Source: Pseudomonas viridiflava
GTDB lineage: Bacteria > Pseudomonadota > Gammaproteobacteria > Pseudomonadales > Pseudomonadaceae
NCBI RefSeq assembly: GCF_900580675.1
Contig: NZ_UTBG01000096.1
Coordinates: forward strand, 1 to 36,199
Direction of reading: 5' to 3'
Length of the DNA: 36,199 nt
Every line of letters begins with the position of its first letter. The stretch's first letter is position 1. The position numbers and the translations under genes were made by a program. The notes beneath the pieces were generated by a model, which worked only from the letters and a program-made list of their open reading frames with translations, ran no database searches and had not been told where the DNA came from. Shown in pieces: positions 1 through 8,582 of the stretch.

Positions 1-6
1 CGCGAT

Positions 7-24
7 GGCGGTTTAAGAACCGCC
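7..24 (-). terminator. hairpin just after the CopD-like gene
   Basis: A perfect 7-bp inverted repeat (GGCGGTT / AACCGCC) with a TAAG loop lies directly beyond the stop codon of the CopD-like gene. On the minus strand it is placed as an intrinsic terminator would be. No clear T-tract follows before the window edge, so terminator function is inference. Confidence 0.4.
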
Positions 25-489
25 TCAGAACATCGGCCGCGCCGACGCAATTGCCACCACCACCAACCCAACAATCGAGTTAACCCCCACCAACTTGCGG
101 ATTTGCCCCAGCGCAGCCGCACCCGCCGGCCAGTCCTCAGCCGCCACCGCCGCGCGCAATGCCGGGAACTTCAATGCCTGGATGCGGATAAACAACGCCG
201 TCATCACCAGATACAACCCCATCATCACCTGCACATAACGCGGCGCGGTTTCAAACCCGTTGAAGCGCAGTTGCAACAGGCCGACGCCGCTGATCGGCAA
301 AACCAGCACCGCAACCCACACCCACACAAAAAAACGTTGAAACACATTTGCCCACAGCTTGAGCCGGGCAGGGCCCTCAAGTGCCGCCATGGCGGCGGGA
401 CGCAGGATCATCCAGGCGAAAAACATACCGCCGACCCAAACCAGGGCGGCCAGTACATGCAGGGTGTAAGCGAGGCTAAACGCGGTCAT
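25..489 (-). CDS. CopD-like integral membrane protein
   Basis: This 154-residue protein has four hydrophobic segments (about residues 5-30, 50-75, 85-105 and 130-150). It begins MTAFSLAYTLHVLAALVWVGG, and a His followed by a Trp-Val-Gly-Gly in the first helix is typical of the CopD domain of copper resistance/export proteins. The full CopD protein is larger; short stand-alone versions like this one are common in proteobacteria and their role is not settled. The start is supported by GGAG about 7 nt upstream of the ATG. The gene is divergent from dinG and shares a 99-nt intergenic region with it. Family membership is fairly clear. A role in copper handling is inferred only from the family name. 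Confidence 0.8.
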   Translation of the reverse strand: MTAFSLAYTLHVLAALVWVGGMFFAWMILRPAAMAALEGPARLKLWANVFQRFFVWVWVAVLVLPISGVGLLQLRFNGFETAPRYVQVMMGLYLVMTALFIRIQALKFPALRAAVAAEDWPAGAAALGQIRKLVGVNSIVGLVVVAIASARPMF

Positions 490-550
490 TGTGGTACTCC
501 GTTCTGCGCGGGATTAATTAGCGGGGTATGATAGCGGCCGATCCGAACCA

Positions 551-566
551 CTGAAAATTTATCCAG
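551..566 (+). promoter_or_regulatory. candidate LexA (SOS) box upstream of dinG
   Basis: The 16-mer CTGAAAATTTATCCAG has the CTG-N10-CAG framework of gammaproteobacterial LexA boxes, with an AT-rich core in which 6 of 10 positions match alternating TATATATATA. It ends 22 nt before the dinG start codon, a normal place for an SOS operator. DinG was named as a damage-inducible gene in E. coli. The framework is seen directly; LexA binding is inference. Confidence 0.5.
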
Positions 567-588
567 CGTTTTTTGCGCCCGACTATCC

Positions 589-2733
589 ATGATCAGCACT
601 GAACTCAAAACCACGATCCAGGGCGCTTATTCGCGTTTTCTCGAAGCCAAGAGCCTGAAACCGCGCTATGGCCAGCGCCTGATGATCGCCGAAGTCGCCA
701 AGGTCCTCGGGGATATCGACACCGACGACGAAGGTCGGCGCAGTGGCGACCCGGCGATTGTGGCCGTCGAAGCCGGCACCGGCACCGGCAAGACCGTGGC
801 CTACAGCCTGGCCGCGATCCCCACCGCCAAGGCCGCCGGCAAGCGCCTGGTGATTGCCACCGCTACCGTCGCCCTGCAAGAGCAGATCGTCTACAAGGAT
901 TTGCCCGACCTGATGCGCAACAGCGGCCTGAACTTCACCTTCGCCCTGGCCAAGGGGCGTGGGCGCTATATGTGCCTGTCCAAGCTCGATGTATTGCTGC
1001 AGGAAGGCCACGCGCAAACCGCTACCGCGTCGCTGTTCGAAGAAGAAGGCTTCAAGATTGAGGTTGATGAAGTCAGCCAGAAGCTGTTTACCAGCATGAT
1101 CGAAAAGCTCGCCGGCAATAAGTGGGACGGCGATCGTGACAGCTGGCCCACCGCCCTCGAGGATTCAGACTGGGCGCGCCTGACCACCGACCACAGCCAG
1201 TGCACCAACCGCCACTGCCCCAACTTCGGCCAGTGCGCCTTCTACAAGGCCCGCGAAGGCATGGGCAAGGTCGACGTGATCGTCACCAACCACGACATGG
1301 TGCTGGCCGACCTGGCCCTGGGCGGCGGCGCCGTACTGCCGGACCCGCGCGACACCCTCTATGTATTCGACGAAGGCCACCACCTGCCCGACAAGGCCAT
1401 CGGCCACTTCGCCCACTACACGCGCCTGCGCTCCACCGCCGACTGGCTGGAAACCACCGCCAAGAACCTCACCAAATTGCTCGCCCAGCACCCGTTGCCG
1501 GGCGATCTGGGCAAGCTGATCGAACAGGTGCCGGAGCTGGCGCGGGAGATCAAGACCCAGCAGCAATTCATGTTCAGCGCCTGCGAGCAGGTGGCCGACT
1601 TCAAGCCCGGCGAAGACGTGGAGGGCCGCGAGCGCCCACGCCACCGCTTTGTCGGCGGGTTGATCCCCGAGCACATGCGCGAAATGGGCATCGAGCTGAA
1701 AAAAGGCTTTTCGCGCCTGACCGACTTGTTCACCCGCCTGACCGATTTGCTCAAGGAAGGCATGGACGGCGAGGTCAACATCGGCATCGCCAGCAACCAG
1801 GCCGAAGAGTGGTACCCGCTGTTCGGCAGCCTGTTGTCGCGCTCCCAGGGCAACTGGGAGCTGTGGACCGCCTTCACCGTCGAAGACCCGGAAGACAACC
1901 CGCCGATGGCGCGCTGGCTGACCCTGTCGGAAAGCGGCGCGCTGTTTGATATCGAGGTCAACGCCAGCCCGATCCTTGCCGCCGAAATGCTGCGCCGCAA
2001 CCTGTGGAACGTGGCCTACGGCTGCCTGGTGACCTCGGCCACGCTGACTGCCCTGGGCACCTTCGACCGGTTCCGCATGCGCGCCGGCCTGCCGAAAAAA
2101 GCCGTCACCGCCGTGGTGCCGAGCCCGTTCCACCACGCCGACGCCGGCGTGCTGCGGGTGCCGGACCTCAAGGCCGACCCACGGGACGCGCCGGCGCACA
2201 CCGCGGCGATCATCCGCGACCTGCCGGCGTTGGTGGAAGGTTCGCGCGGCACCCTGGTGCTGTTCTCGTCGCGCAAACAAATGCAGGACGTATTCGACGG
2301 CCTCGACCGCGACTGGCGCAAGCAGGTGTTTATCCAGGGCAACCTGTCCAAGCAGGAAACCCTGAACAAGCACAAGGCGCGGGTCGATGGTGGCGATTCC
2401 AGCGTGCTGTTCGGCCTGGCCAGTTTCGCCGAGGGCGTGGATTTGCCCGGTGCCTACTGCGAACACGTGGTGATCGCCAAGATCCCGTTCTCGGTGCCGG
2501 ATGACCCGGTCGAGGCGGCTCTGGCCGAGTGGATCGAGGCGCGGGGTGGTAACCCGTTCATGGAAATCTCGGTGCCGGATGCGTCCTTGAAGCTGGTCCA
2601 GGCCTGCGGGCGCTTGCTGCGCACCGAAGAAGACCGCGGCACCATCACCTTGCTCGACCGCCGTTTGGTCACGCAGCGCTATGGCAAAGCTATCCTTAAT
2701 GCTTTGCCGCCCTTCAGGCGCGAAATTTCTTAA
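589..2733 (+). CDS. dinG: ATP-dependent DNA helicase DinG
   Basis: A 714-residue superfamily 2 helicase of the XPD/DinG group, which unwinds DNA 5' to 3' and in E. coli helps resolve R-loops and replication-transcription conflicts. The Walker A motif EAGTGTGKT is at residues 61-69. The iron-sulphur cluster cysteines are C129, C205, C210 and C216. The DEGH Walker B box is at 261-264, and motif VI (QACGRLLR) is at 671-678. All helicase motifs and the four cluster ligands are present, so it should be active. The length matches E. coli DinG (about 716). The ATG at 589 has no strong Shine-Dalgarno sequence, but the protein starts where the family does. A LexA-like box lies just upstream, and a 22-bp palindrome directly follows the stop codon. 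Confidence 0.96.
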   Translation: MISTELKTTIQGAYSRFLEAKSLKPRYGQRLMIAEVAKVLGDIDTDDEGRRSGDPAIVAVEAGTGTGKTVAYSLAAIPTAKAAGKRLVIATATVALQEQIVYKDLPDLMRNSGLNFTFALAKGRGRYMCLSKLDVLLQEGHAQTATASLFEEEGFKIEVDEVSQKLFTSMIEKLAGNKWDGDRDSWPTALEDSDWARLTTDHSQCTNRHCPNFGQCAFYKAREGMGKVDVIVTNHDMVLADLALGGGAVLPDPRDTLYVFDEGHHLPDKAIGHFAHYTRLRSTADWLETTAKNLTKLLAQHPLPGDLGKLIEQVPELAREIKTQQQFMFSACEQVADFKPGEDVEGRERPRHRFVGGLIPEHMREMGIELKKGFSRLTDLFTRLTDLLKEGMDGEVNIGIASNQAEEWYPLFGSLLSRSQGNWELWTAFTVEDPEDNPPMARWLTLSESGALFDIEVNASPILAAEMLRRNLWNVAYGCLVTSATLTALGTFDRFRMRAGLPKKAVTAVVPSPFHHADAGVLRVPDLKADPRDAPAHTAAIIRDLPALVEGSRGTLVLFSSRKQMQDVFDGLDRDWRKQVFIQGNLSKQETLNKHKARVDGGDSSVLFGLASFAEGVDLPGAYCEHVVIAKIPFSVPDDPVEAALAEWIEARGGNPFMEISVPDASLKLVQACGRLLRTEEDRGTITLLDRRLVTQRYGKAILNALPPFRREIS

Positions 2734-2737
2734 GCCA

Positions 2738-2759
2738 CAGTGGGCGAATTCGCCCACTG
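2738..2759. repeat. 22-bp perfect palindrome after dinG
   Basis: CAGTGGGCGAA and its exact reverse complement TTCGCCCACTG abut with no spacer, four bases after the dinG stop codon. As RNA it would form a GC-rich hairpin with a tight loop. No T-run follows on either strand, so it is not a standard intrinsic terminator; it could stabilise the dinG transcript 3' end or be a protein site. Confidence 0.6.
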
Positions 2760-2831
2760 CGTGGTCTATCTGACTGCCAACGCTCTATGTCATCAGGCCA
2801 TTTATCGGCCGTTTGGGAGAACCTTGTTCGT

Positions 2832-5129
2832 ATGATTCGCACGCTGCCCGCCCTTTTTGCCCTGTTGTTTACCGCGCCGTTGATGGCCGCGCCTGCCGGG
2901 CAACAGACCCTGTTCAACTTCGTCCGGCCTGCCGATGTGGTCAAGGTGGCGACTCAGGACGCCAGCCTGCCGCAATACAACGCCGAACAAACCCCTGAAG
3001 GCGAGGTGCTGCGCCGCATCACCTTCAACCCGGCCGCCGAGCCGAGCCTGGTGCTCAGCCCGCAGACCGGCACCTGGGATTGGTCGCAGTCCGGCGCCAT
3101 GAGCCTGCGTATCCAAAGTGCAATGGATTGGGCGCTGACCCTTTACGTAAAGGTGCAGAGCACCGACGGCAAGACTCTGGTGAGCCGCATCGACTTGCCG
3201 GCCGGCCCGGCCCAGACCCTGCTGGTGCCGCTGCAAGCCAATTCGCCCTTGAGCCAGGGCATGAAGGCCGGCCCGCCAATGCCGGTCACCGTCGACGGCC
3301 AGCGCGTATTGCTCGCCAGCAGCGCCGGGGAAATCGACCGCAGCCAAGTGGCCTCGGTCACCTTGTCGATGATCAAGCCCAACGCCGCCCAAAGCATCCT
3401 GCTGGAGCGCTTTGGCGTGCAGGACAGCGAGCCGGTGTTTAAGGCCGCCTACAGCGAACTGGTCGATGCCTACGGCCAGTCGACCCGCGCGCGCTGGCCG
3501 GAAAAAGTCAGCAGCGACGAGCAACTCAAGGCCGCCGCCGCCAAGGAGCAACAGCAGCTCAAAGGCTGGCTGGCCGAGCGCGACAAATCGGCCCTGGACC
3601 CATACGGCGGCTGGAACAAAGGCCCGACGTTCGACGCGAGTGGCTTTTTCCGCACCGAAAAGCGCGACGGTCGCTGGTATCTGGTGACACCGGAAGGCCA
3701 TCCGTTCTACTCCCTGGGCGTTAACACTGTGGCACCGGACAACAACCAGACCTACGTGGCCGGGCGTGAGTGGATGTTTGGCGCGTTGCCCAAGTCCGGC
3801 GAGCCGTTCGACAAGTACTACGGCAGCAGTGATAACCGTGGCGGCAACGGCGCCGATCAAGGGCGCAGCTTCAACGTGGGGCGCTGGTACGACTTTTACG
3901 GCGCCAACCTTCAGCGCACCTATGACTCTCAGGGCTTCGACCAGAAACGTTGGGTAGGCCACACCCTCGATCGCCTGCAAGCCTGGGGTTTCAATACGGT
4001 GGGCAACTGGAGCGACGAGGATCTGGCTCGGGCCGACCGCGTGCCTTACACCTTGCCACTGTCGATTGTGGGCGACTATGCCAGCATCAGCACCGGCACC
4101 GACTGGTGGGGCGGCATGCCCGACCCGTTCGACCCGCGGTTTGCCATGGCCACCGAACGCGCCGTGGCCATCGCCGCCCGCGACCACCGCGATGACCCAT
4201 GGCTGATCGGCTTCTTTGCCGACAACGAGCTGGCCTGGGCAGGCCCCGGCGATGACCCGAAATCCCGTTACGCGCTGGCCTACGGCACATTGCGCATGAC
4301 CACCGACGTACCGGCCAAGCGCGCGTTTCTCAAGCAACTGCGTGACAAATATCGCAATGAAGACGGCCTGTCGAAAGCCTGGGGCATTCAACTGGCGGGC
4401 TGGGAGCTGATGGAAGACCCAGGCTTCGAGCCGCCGATGCCCAACCCCGAACACCCGGAAATCGAAGCCGACTTCAAATACTTCCAGAAGACCTTCGCCG
4501 ACGCCTACTTCAAGACCATCTCCGATTCGCTCAAATGGCACGCGCCCAACCAGTTGCTGCTGGGCGGCCGTTACGCCGTGAGCACACCTGAAGCTGTGAC
4601 CTCGTGTGCGCAGTATTGCGACGTGCTGAGCTTCAACATGTACACGCTCAAACCCCAGGACGGCTACGACTTCGCCGCCTTGCGCGCACTCGACAAGCCG
4701 GTGCTGATCACCGAATTCAACTTCGGCTCGGCGGACCGTGGCCCGTTCTGGGGCGGCGTGACGCAGTTGGCCAGGGAGGACGATCGCGGCGTGGCCTACG
4801 GCAACTTCCTCAAGCAGGCCATGGCCGAGCCGTCGATTGTCGGCGTGCATTGGTTCCAGTACCTGGACCAGCCGGTCACCGGCCGTCTGCTGGACGGCGA
4901 AAATGGCCACTTCGGGCTGGTCGGTATCACCGATGTGCCGTTCCAGGGCTTTGTAGAGAGTGTGCGTAGCAGCAACCTGGCGGCGATTGCCCAACTGGGC
5001 AAGGAAGCAGAAAAAGCCAAGGCTGCCAACGCCGCGCGTGAAAGCGAAGGCGGAAGGGCCGGGCAGGCGGGCAAAGGCCCGGGGCAGGGCGCCGGGCATG
5101 CCGGTGGGCATTCCGGAAATGGTCATTGA
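2832..5129 (+). CDS. secreted GH50/beta-agarase-like glycoside hydrolase
   Basis: The start is placed at the ATG at 2832 because it begins a clear signal peptide (MIRTLPALFALLFTAPLMAA) and has GGGAGA 11 nt upstream; an in-frame ATG at 2787 would spoil the signal. The 765-residue product has an N-terminal beta-rich region (about 20-200) and then a TIM-barrel-like catalytic region. FFADNELAW with E466 and LITEFNFGSADRG with E628 look like the acid/base and nucleophile glutamates of GH50 beta-agarases and related clan-A enzymes. The tail after about residue 725 is rich in Gly, Ala and His and probably disordered. The substrate is unknown; agar is unlikely in a soil or plant Pseudomonas. No sugar transporter or regulator adjoins it. 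Family is moderately sure, specificity is not. Confidence 0.75.
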   Translation: MIRTLPALFALLFTAPLMAAPAGQQTLFNFVRPADVVKVATQDASLPQYNAEQTPEGEVLRRITFNPAAEPSLVLSPQTGTWDWSQSGAMSLRIQSAMDWALTLYVKVQSTDGKTLVSRIDLPAGPAQTLLVPLQANSPLSQGMKAGPPMPVTVDGQRVLLASSAGEIDRSQVASVTLSMIKPNAAQSILLERFGVQDSEPVFKAAYSELVDAYGQSTRARWPEKVSSDEQLKAAAAKEQQQLKGWLAERDKSALDPYGGWNKGPTFDASGFFRTEKRDGRWYLVTPEGHPFYSLGVNTVAPDNNQTYVAGREWMFGALPKSGEPFDKYYGSSDNRGGNGADQGRSFNVGRWYDFYGANLQRTYDSQGFDQKRWVGHTLDRLQAWGFNTVGNWSDEDLARADRVPYTLPLSIVGDYASISTGTDWWGGMPDPFDPRFAMATERAVAIAARDHRDDPWLIGFFADNELAWAGPGDDPKSRYALAYGTLRMTTDVPAKRAFLKQLRDKYRNEDGLSKAWGIQLAGWELMEDPGFEPPMPNPEHPEIEADFKYFQKTFADAYFKTISDSLKWHAPNQLLLGGRYAVSTPEAVTSCAQYCDVLSFNMYTLKPQDGYDFAALRALDKPVLITEFNFGSADRGPFWGGVTQLAREDDRGVAYGNFLKQAMAEPSIVGVHWFQYLDQPVTGRLLDGENGHFGLVGITDVPFQGFVESVRSSNLAAIAQLGKEAEKAKAANAARESEGGRAGQAGKGPGQGAGHAGGHSGNGH

Positions 5130-5211
5130 TTGAGCGCTGACGGGTTCACAAAAGCCCTGAGGACTGGAACAATGCCGGCCACTTCTTACAGCGTTTTCCG
5201 AGGGCGTGCAG

Positions 5212-6357
5212 GTGCAGATTCAGGGTCATTACGAACTCCAGTTCGAAGCCGTACGTGAAGCGTTTGCCGCGTTGTTCGATGACCCGCAGGCGCGTGGCGC
5301 CGGGCTCTGCATCCAGGTCGGCGGCGAAACCGTCGTCGACCTGTGGGCCGGCACCGCCGACAAGGATGGCGCCGAGGCATGGCACAGCGACACCATCGTC
5401 AACCTGTTCTCTTGCACCAAGACCTTCACCGCCGTCACGGCGTTGCAGCTGGTAGCCGAAGGCAAGCTGCAACTGGACGCGCCGGTGGCCAACTACTGGC
5501 CGGAATTCGCTGCGGCGGGTAAAGAGGCGATCACCCTGCGGCAGTTACTCTGCCACCAGGCCGGGCTGCCGGCGATCCGCGAGATGCTGCCCACCGAAGC
5601 CCTGTACGACTGGCAATTGATGGTCGACACCCTGGCGGCCGAAGCGCCGTGGTGGACACCGGGCCAGGGCCATGGCTACGAGGCCATCACGTATGGCTGG
5701 CTGGTCGGTGAACTGCTGCGCCGCGCCGATGGGCGCGGGCCGGGCGAGTCCATCGTGGCGCGGGTGGCGCGGCCACTGGGGTTGGACTTTCATGTAGGCC
5801 TGGCCGATGAAGAGTTTTATCGGGTTGCCCATATAGCGCGCAGCAAAGGCAATATGGGCGATGAAGCCGCACAACGTTTATTGCAAGTAATGATGCGTGA
5901 ACCCACGGCCATGACTACGCGGGCGTTTGCCAATCCACCGTCTATTCTGACCAGCACTAATAAACCTGAATGGCGGCGCATGCAGCAGCCGGCGGCAAAT
6001 GGTCACGGTAATGCGCGCAGCCTGGCGGGTTTTTATAGTGGTTTGTTGGACGGTAGTTTGCTGGAAGCCGACATGCTCGAACAATTGACCCGCGAACACA
6101 GTATCGGGCCGGATAAAACATTATTGACACAAACCCGTTTTGGCCTGGGCTGCATGTTGGATCAACCACAGCTGCCCAATGCCACGTTCGGCCTTGGCCC
6201 GCGTGCTTTTGGGCATCCCGGTGCCGGCGGCTCGGTGGGTTTTGCCGACCCGGAACATGATGTAGCGTTTGGATTCGTGACTAATACACTGGGACCTTAT
6301 GTACTTATGGACCCTCGGGCACAGAAGTTGGTCGGAATATTGGCCGGTTGTCTGTAA
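5212..6357 (+). CDS. EstB/class C beta-lactamase-like serine hydrolase
   Basis: A serine hydrolase of the beta-lactamase/penicillin-binding fold. The nucleophile motif SCTK is near residue 67, and a C-terminal FGHPGAGGSVGF segment takes the place of the KTG box, as in EstB-type esterases. It has no signal peptide, so it is probably a cytoplasmic esterase or peptidase rather than a beta-lactamase. Two GTG starts are possible. The one at 5212 is chosen because GAGGG ends 7 nt before it, while the GTG at 5206 would be only 1 nt away. It follows the glycosidase gene by 82 nt and may be co-transcribed with it. By eye the second half (from about 5780) is more AT-rich than the first. The substrate cannot be told. 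Confidence 0.85.
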   Translation: MQIQGHYELQFEAVREAFAALFDDPQARGAGLCIQVGGETVVDLWAGTADKDGAEAWHSDTIVNLFSCTKTFTAVTALQLVAEGKLQLDAPVANYWPEFAAAGKEAITLRQLLCHQAGLPAIREMLPTEALYDWQLMVDTLAAEAPWWTPGQGHGYEAITYGWLVGELLRRADGRGPGESIVARVARPLGLDFHVGLADEEFYRVAHIARSKGNMGDEAAQRLLQVMMREPTAMTTRAFANPPSILTSTNKPEWRRMQQPAANGHGNARSLAGFYSGLLDGSLLEADMLEQLTREHSIGPDKTLLTQTRFGLGCMLDQPQLPNATFGLGPRAFGHPGAGGSVGFADPEHDVAFGFVTNTLGPYVLMDPRAQKLVGILAGCL

Positions 6358-6501
6358 ACCCCTTGCTGTTTCACGTTTTTTTGTTACAAAGGCAACTATA
6401 AGAAAGACGCTGTAGGAAGTGATGTAACTTTGCTCTTCTGTAAGCGTCTGTTTACCGGGCCATCCAGGCCCCCGTTTCTTTTCTCATTTTGTGGATATCT
6501 C

Positions 6502-7647
6502 ATGTTATCGAACAAGTCCTTGGCACTGGCGCTTTGCCTCACTATTACCGGTTGCGCACAAACACCACAAAATGATGCCGAGGGCGGGCATTGGTGGTCA
6601 TTCGGATCGGATAAAACCGCTACCAAGGACGCAGTCACTCAAACCGACGCCAAGCCGGATGCCAAACCCGCTGCCGGCGCCAAGCCTGCCGCCCCCGTAG
6701 CCGCTGCTGCCGCACCTGCTGCCAAGGCTGACACCGGCTCCAGCTGGTGGCCGTTCTCTTCCAAAAGCGCCGACGACAAGGCCGCCGACGACAAGGCCGC
6801 CGACGCCAAGGCTGACCTGAAAGCCGACCTCAAGGCTGCAGAGCCGGCGCCTTCAGTCGCCAAGACCGACACCGAAACCCACTGGTGGTGGCCGTTCGAG
6901 AGCAAGCCAAAGCCATTGGCCAAGGTCGACGTGACCAACGTGCCGATGCCTGACCCGAAAATCACCCAGGCCTGGCTGGACGACTACGAGCCGCGCCTGC
7001 GCGCCGCCATCAAGGACAGCAACCTGCAACTGGAGCGTCGCGATAACGTTCTGGTCGTGATTGCGCCAGTAGACGGTTCCTACAACCCGAAGCGTCCTGC
7101 GATGCTGCTGCCGGTCACGTTGGGCCCCTTCACCCGCGTCGCCAAGGCCGTTGAAGCCGATCCGAAAACCGCCGTCCTGGTGCTGGGCCATGTGGACGCC
7201 ACCGGCACTGCCCCGGCCAGCCAGGCATTGAGCCGGGAACGCGCGCAATCCATCGCTTCGATCTTCAGCCTCAGCGGCCTGAAGCAGGACCGCCTGATGC
7301 TGCGTGGCATGGGCGACCTTATGCCGCGTGCCGCCAACGACAGCACCCAGGGCCGTGCGCTGAACCGTCGCATGGAAATCATGTTCACTCAGCGTACAAC
7401 TATGTTGGCCCTGCTCAGCAAATACCAGTCGGGCAAGACCCCGCCTGCGGCTGAGATGGTCGCCGTGCAGAATGTGCCAGCACCGGCACCTGCTGCCAAA
7501 GCCCCGGCGAAAAAGGCGCCTGTCGCCAAGAAAGCCGCTGCCAAGCCAGCCGCCAAAAAAGCCCCGGCCAAACCTGCTGCCAAGAAGCCGGTTCCGGCCA
7601 AGGCCAAGGCCGCTGCACCGGCTGCCAACGACCAGGCGAAAAACTGA
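6502..7647 (+). CDS. OmpA-domain lipoprotein with WW repeats and a basic tail
   Basis: The ATG at 6502 starts a lipoprotein signal (MLSNKSLALALCLTITGC) with the lipobox cysteine at 18, which decides against the longer reading from 6430. The 381-residue product is modular. Three short aromatic repeats (HWWSF, SWWPF, HWWWPF) are separated by Ala/Lys/Asp-rich linkers in the first 140 residues. An OmpA-like peptidoglycan-binding domain follows at about 175-300, with GHVDATG...SRERAQSI and ALNRRMEI. Last comes a Lys/Ala/Pro-rich tail of about 55 residues resembling histone H1 or AlgP tails. It is likely anchored in the outer membrane and bound to peptidoglycan. pdxH follows after 27 nt. In PAO1 an OmpA-family gene sits beside pdxH, as I recall. 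The function of the repeats and tail is unknown. Confidence 0.85.
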   Translation: MLSNKSLALALCLTITGCAQTPQNDAEGGHWWSFGSDKTATKDAVTQTDAKPDAKPAAGAKPAAPVAAAAAPAAKADTGSSWWPFSSKSADDKAADDKAADAKADLKADLKAAEPAPSVAKTDTETHWWWPFESKPKPLAKVDVTNVPMPDPKITQAWLDDYEPRLRAAIKDSNLQLERRDNVLVVIAPVDGSYNPKRPAMLLPVTLGPFTRVAKAVEADPKTAVLVLGHVDATGTAPASQALSRERAQSIASIFSLSGLKQDRLMLRGMGDLMPRAANDSTQGRALNRRMEIMFTQRTTMLALLSKYQSGKTPPAAEMVAVQNVPAPAPAAKAPAKKAPVAKKAAAKPAAKKAPAKPAAKKPVPAKAKAAAPAANDQAKN

Positions 7648-7674
7648 TCCGTTGAACCAGAAGGATAAAGCTGC

Positions 7675-8322
7675 ATGACCCAGGCACTGGCCGATATGCG
7701 CCGTGACTACACACGGGACGGTTTGAGCGAGGCCCAGGCCCCGAGCGAACCGTTTGCGTTGTTCCACCAATGGTTCGGCGATGCGGTGAAAACCGAGCAG
7801 CCACCGGTGGAAGCGAATGCCATGACCTTGGCCACGGTCGACCAGGATGGTCGCCTGCACTGCCGCATCCTGTTGCTCAAGGGCCTGGATGCGCAGGGCT
7901 TTACCTTCTTTACCAACTATCAGAGCGCCAAGGGCGAACAGCTCGCGGCGCGGCCGTTTGCGGCCATGACCTTTTTCTGGCCGACCCTGGAGCGCCAAGT
8001 GCGCATCGAGGGGCGGGTGGTCAAGGTCACGCCTGAGGAATCGGACGCCTACTACCAGGTCCGACCACTGGGCAGCCGCCTGGGGGCCTGGGCGTCGCCG
8101 CAGAGTCAGGTCATTCGTGACCGTGAGGAACTGCAGGAGCTGCTCAAGGCCACCGAGCAACGTTTCAGCGATACCCAACCCGATTGCCCCGAGCATTGGG
8201 GCGGTTATCGCCTGTTGCCCGAGCGCATCGAGTTCTGGCAGGGCCGCGCCAGCCGCCTGCACGATCGCCTTAACTATCGCCTGCAAGCCGGCGTCTGGAC
8301 TCGCGAGCGCCTGGCGCCTTGA
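7675..8322 (+). CDS. pdxH: pyridoxamine 5'-phosphate oxidase
   Basis: A 215-residue FMN enzyme that oxidises pyridoxamine or pyridoxine 5'-phosphate to pyridoxal 5'-phosphate, the last step of vitamin B6 synthesis and salvage. Family landmarks are present: an N-terminal [11 protein letters not shown] segment, [20 protein letters not shown] in the FMN-binding core, the [21 protein letters not shown] region, and the C-terminal [17 protein letters not shown] signature with the active-site RxxRxHDR. The length equals the usual 215-218 residues. The ATG lies 27 nt after the OmpA-lipoprotein stop, with AGAAGGA upstream, so the two may be co-transcribed. Confidence 0.97.
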   Translation: MTQALADMRRDYTRDGLSEAQAPSEPFALFHQWFGDAVKTEQPPVEANAMTLATVDQDGRLHCRILLLKGLDAQGFTFFTNYQSAKGEQLAARPFAAMTFFWPTLERQVRIEGRVVKVTPEESDAYYQVRPLGSRLGAWASPQSQVIRDREELQELLKATEQRFSDTQPDCPEHWGGYRLLPERIEFWQGRASRLHDRLNYRLQAGVWTRERLAP

Positions 8323-8582
8323 GCTCCACCTTTCGTCACCTCGTCTGAATCCTGCCGGACACACTGAAGTCTCTATTCAAGAGGCTTCGGACGTGCTCGC
8401 GGCTACACTGATGGAAGTGTCCAGGATATTTTTTGGAACACGTTCAGTGCTACCGTTCGTCGTGTTTTCTGATACTGGCAGTCTGTACTCAGGCTGAATG
8501 AAAGCAATTTTCCTACGGTGCCTGTCGTGACAGACGCCACGTTGCAGCGTCTAATGAACACTTGTCCTTTGGAGTTGATGCT

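Noticed and set aside
1165..2757. 530-codon open frame on the minus strand
   Set aside because: It lies fully opposite dinG, has His/Gln/Arg-rich composition typical of the antisense of a GC-rich gene, and has no family likeness.
2802..5126. 774-codon open frame on the minus strand
   Set aside because: Antisense of the glycosidase gene; long antisense frames are expected at this GC content, and no domain is visible.
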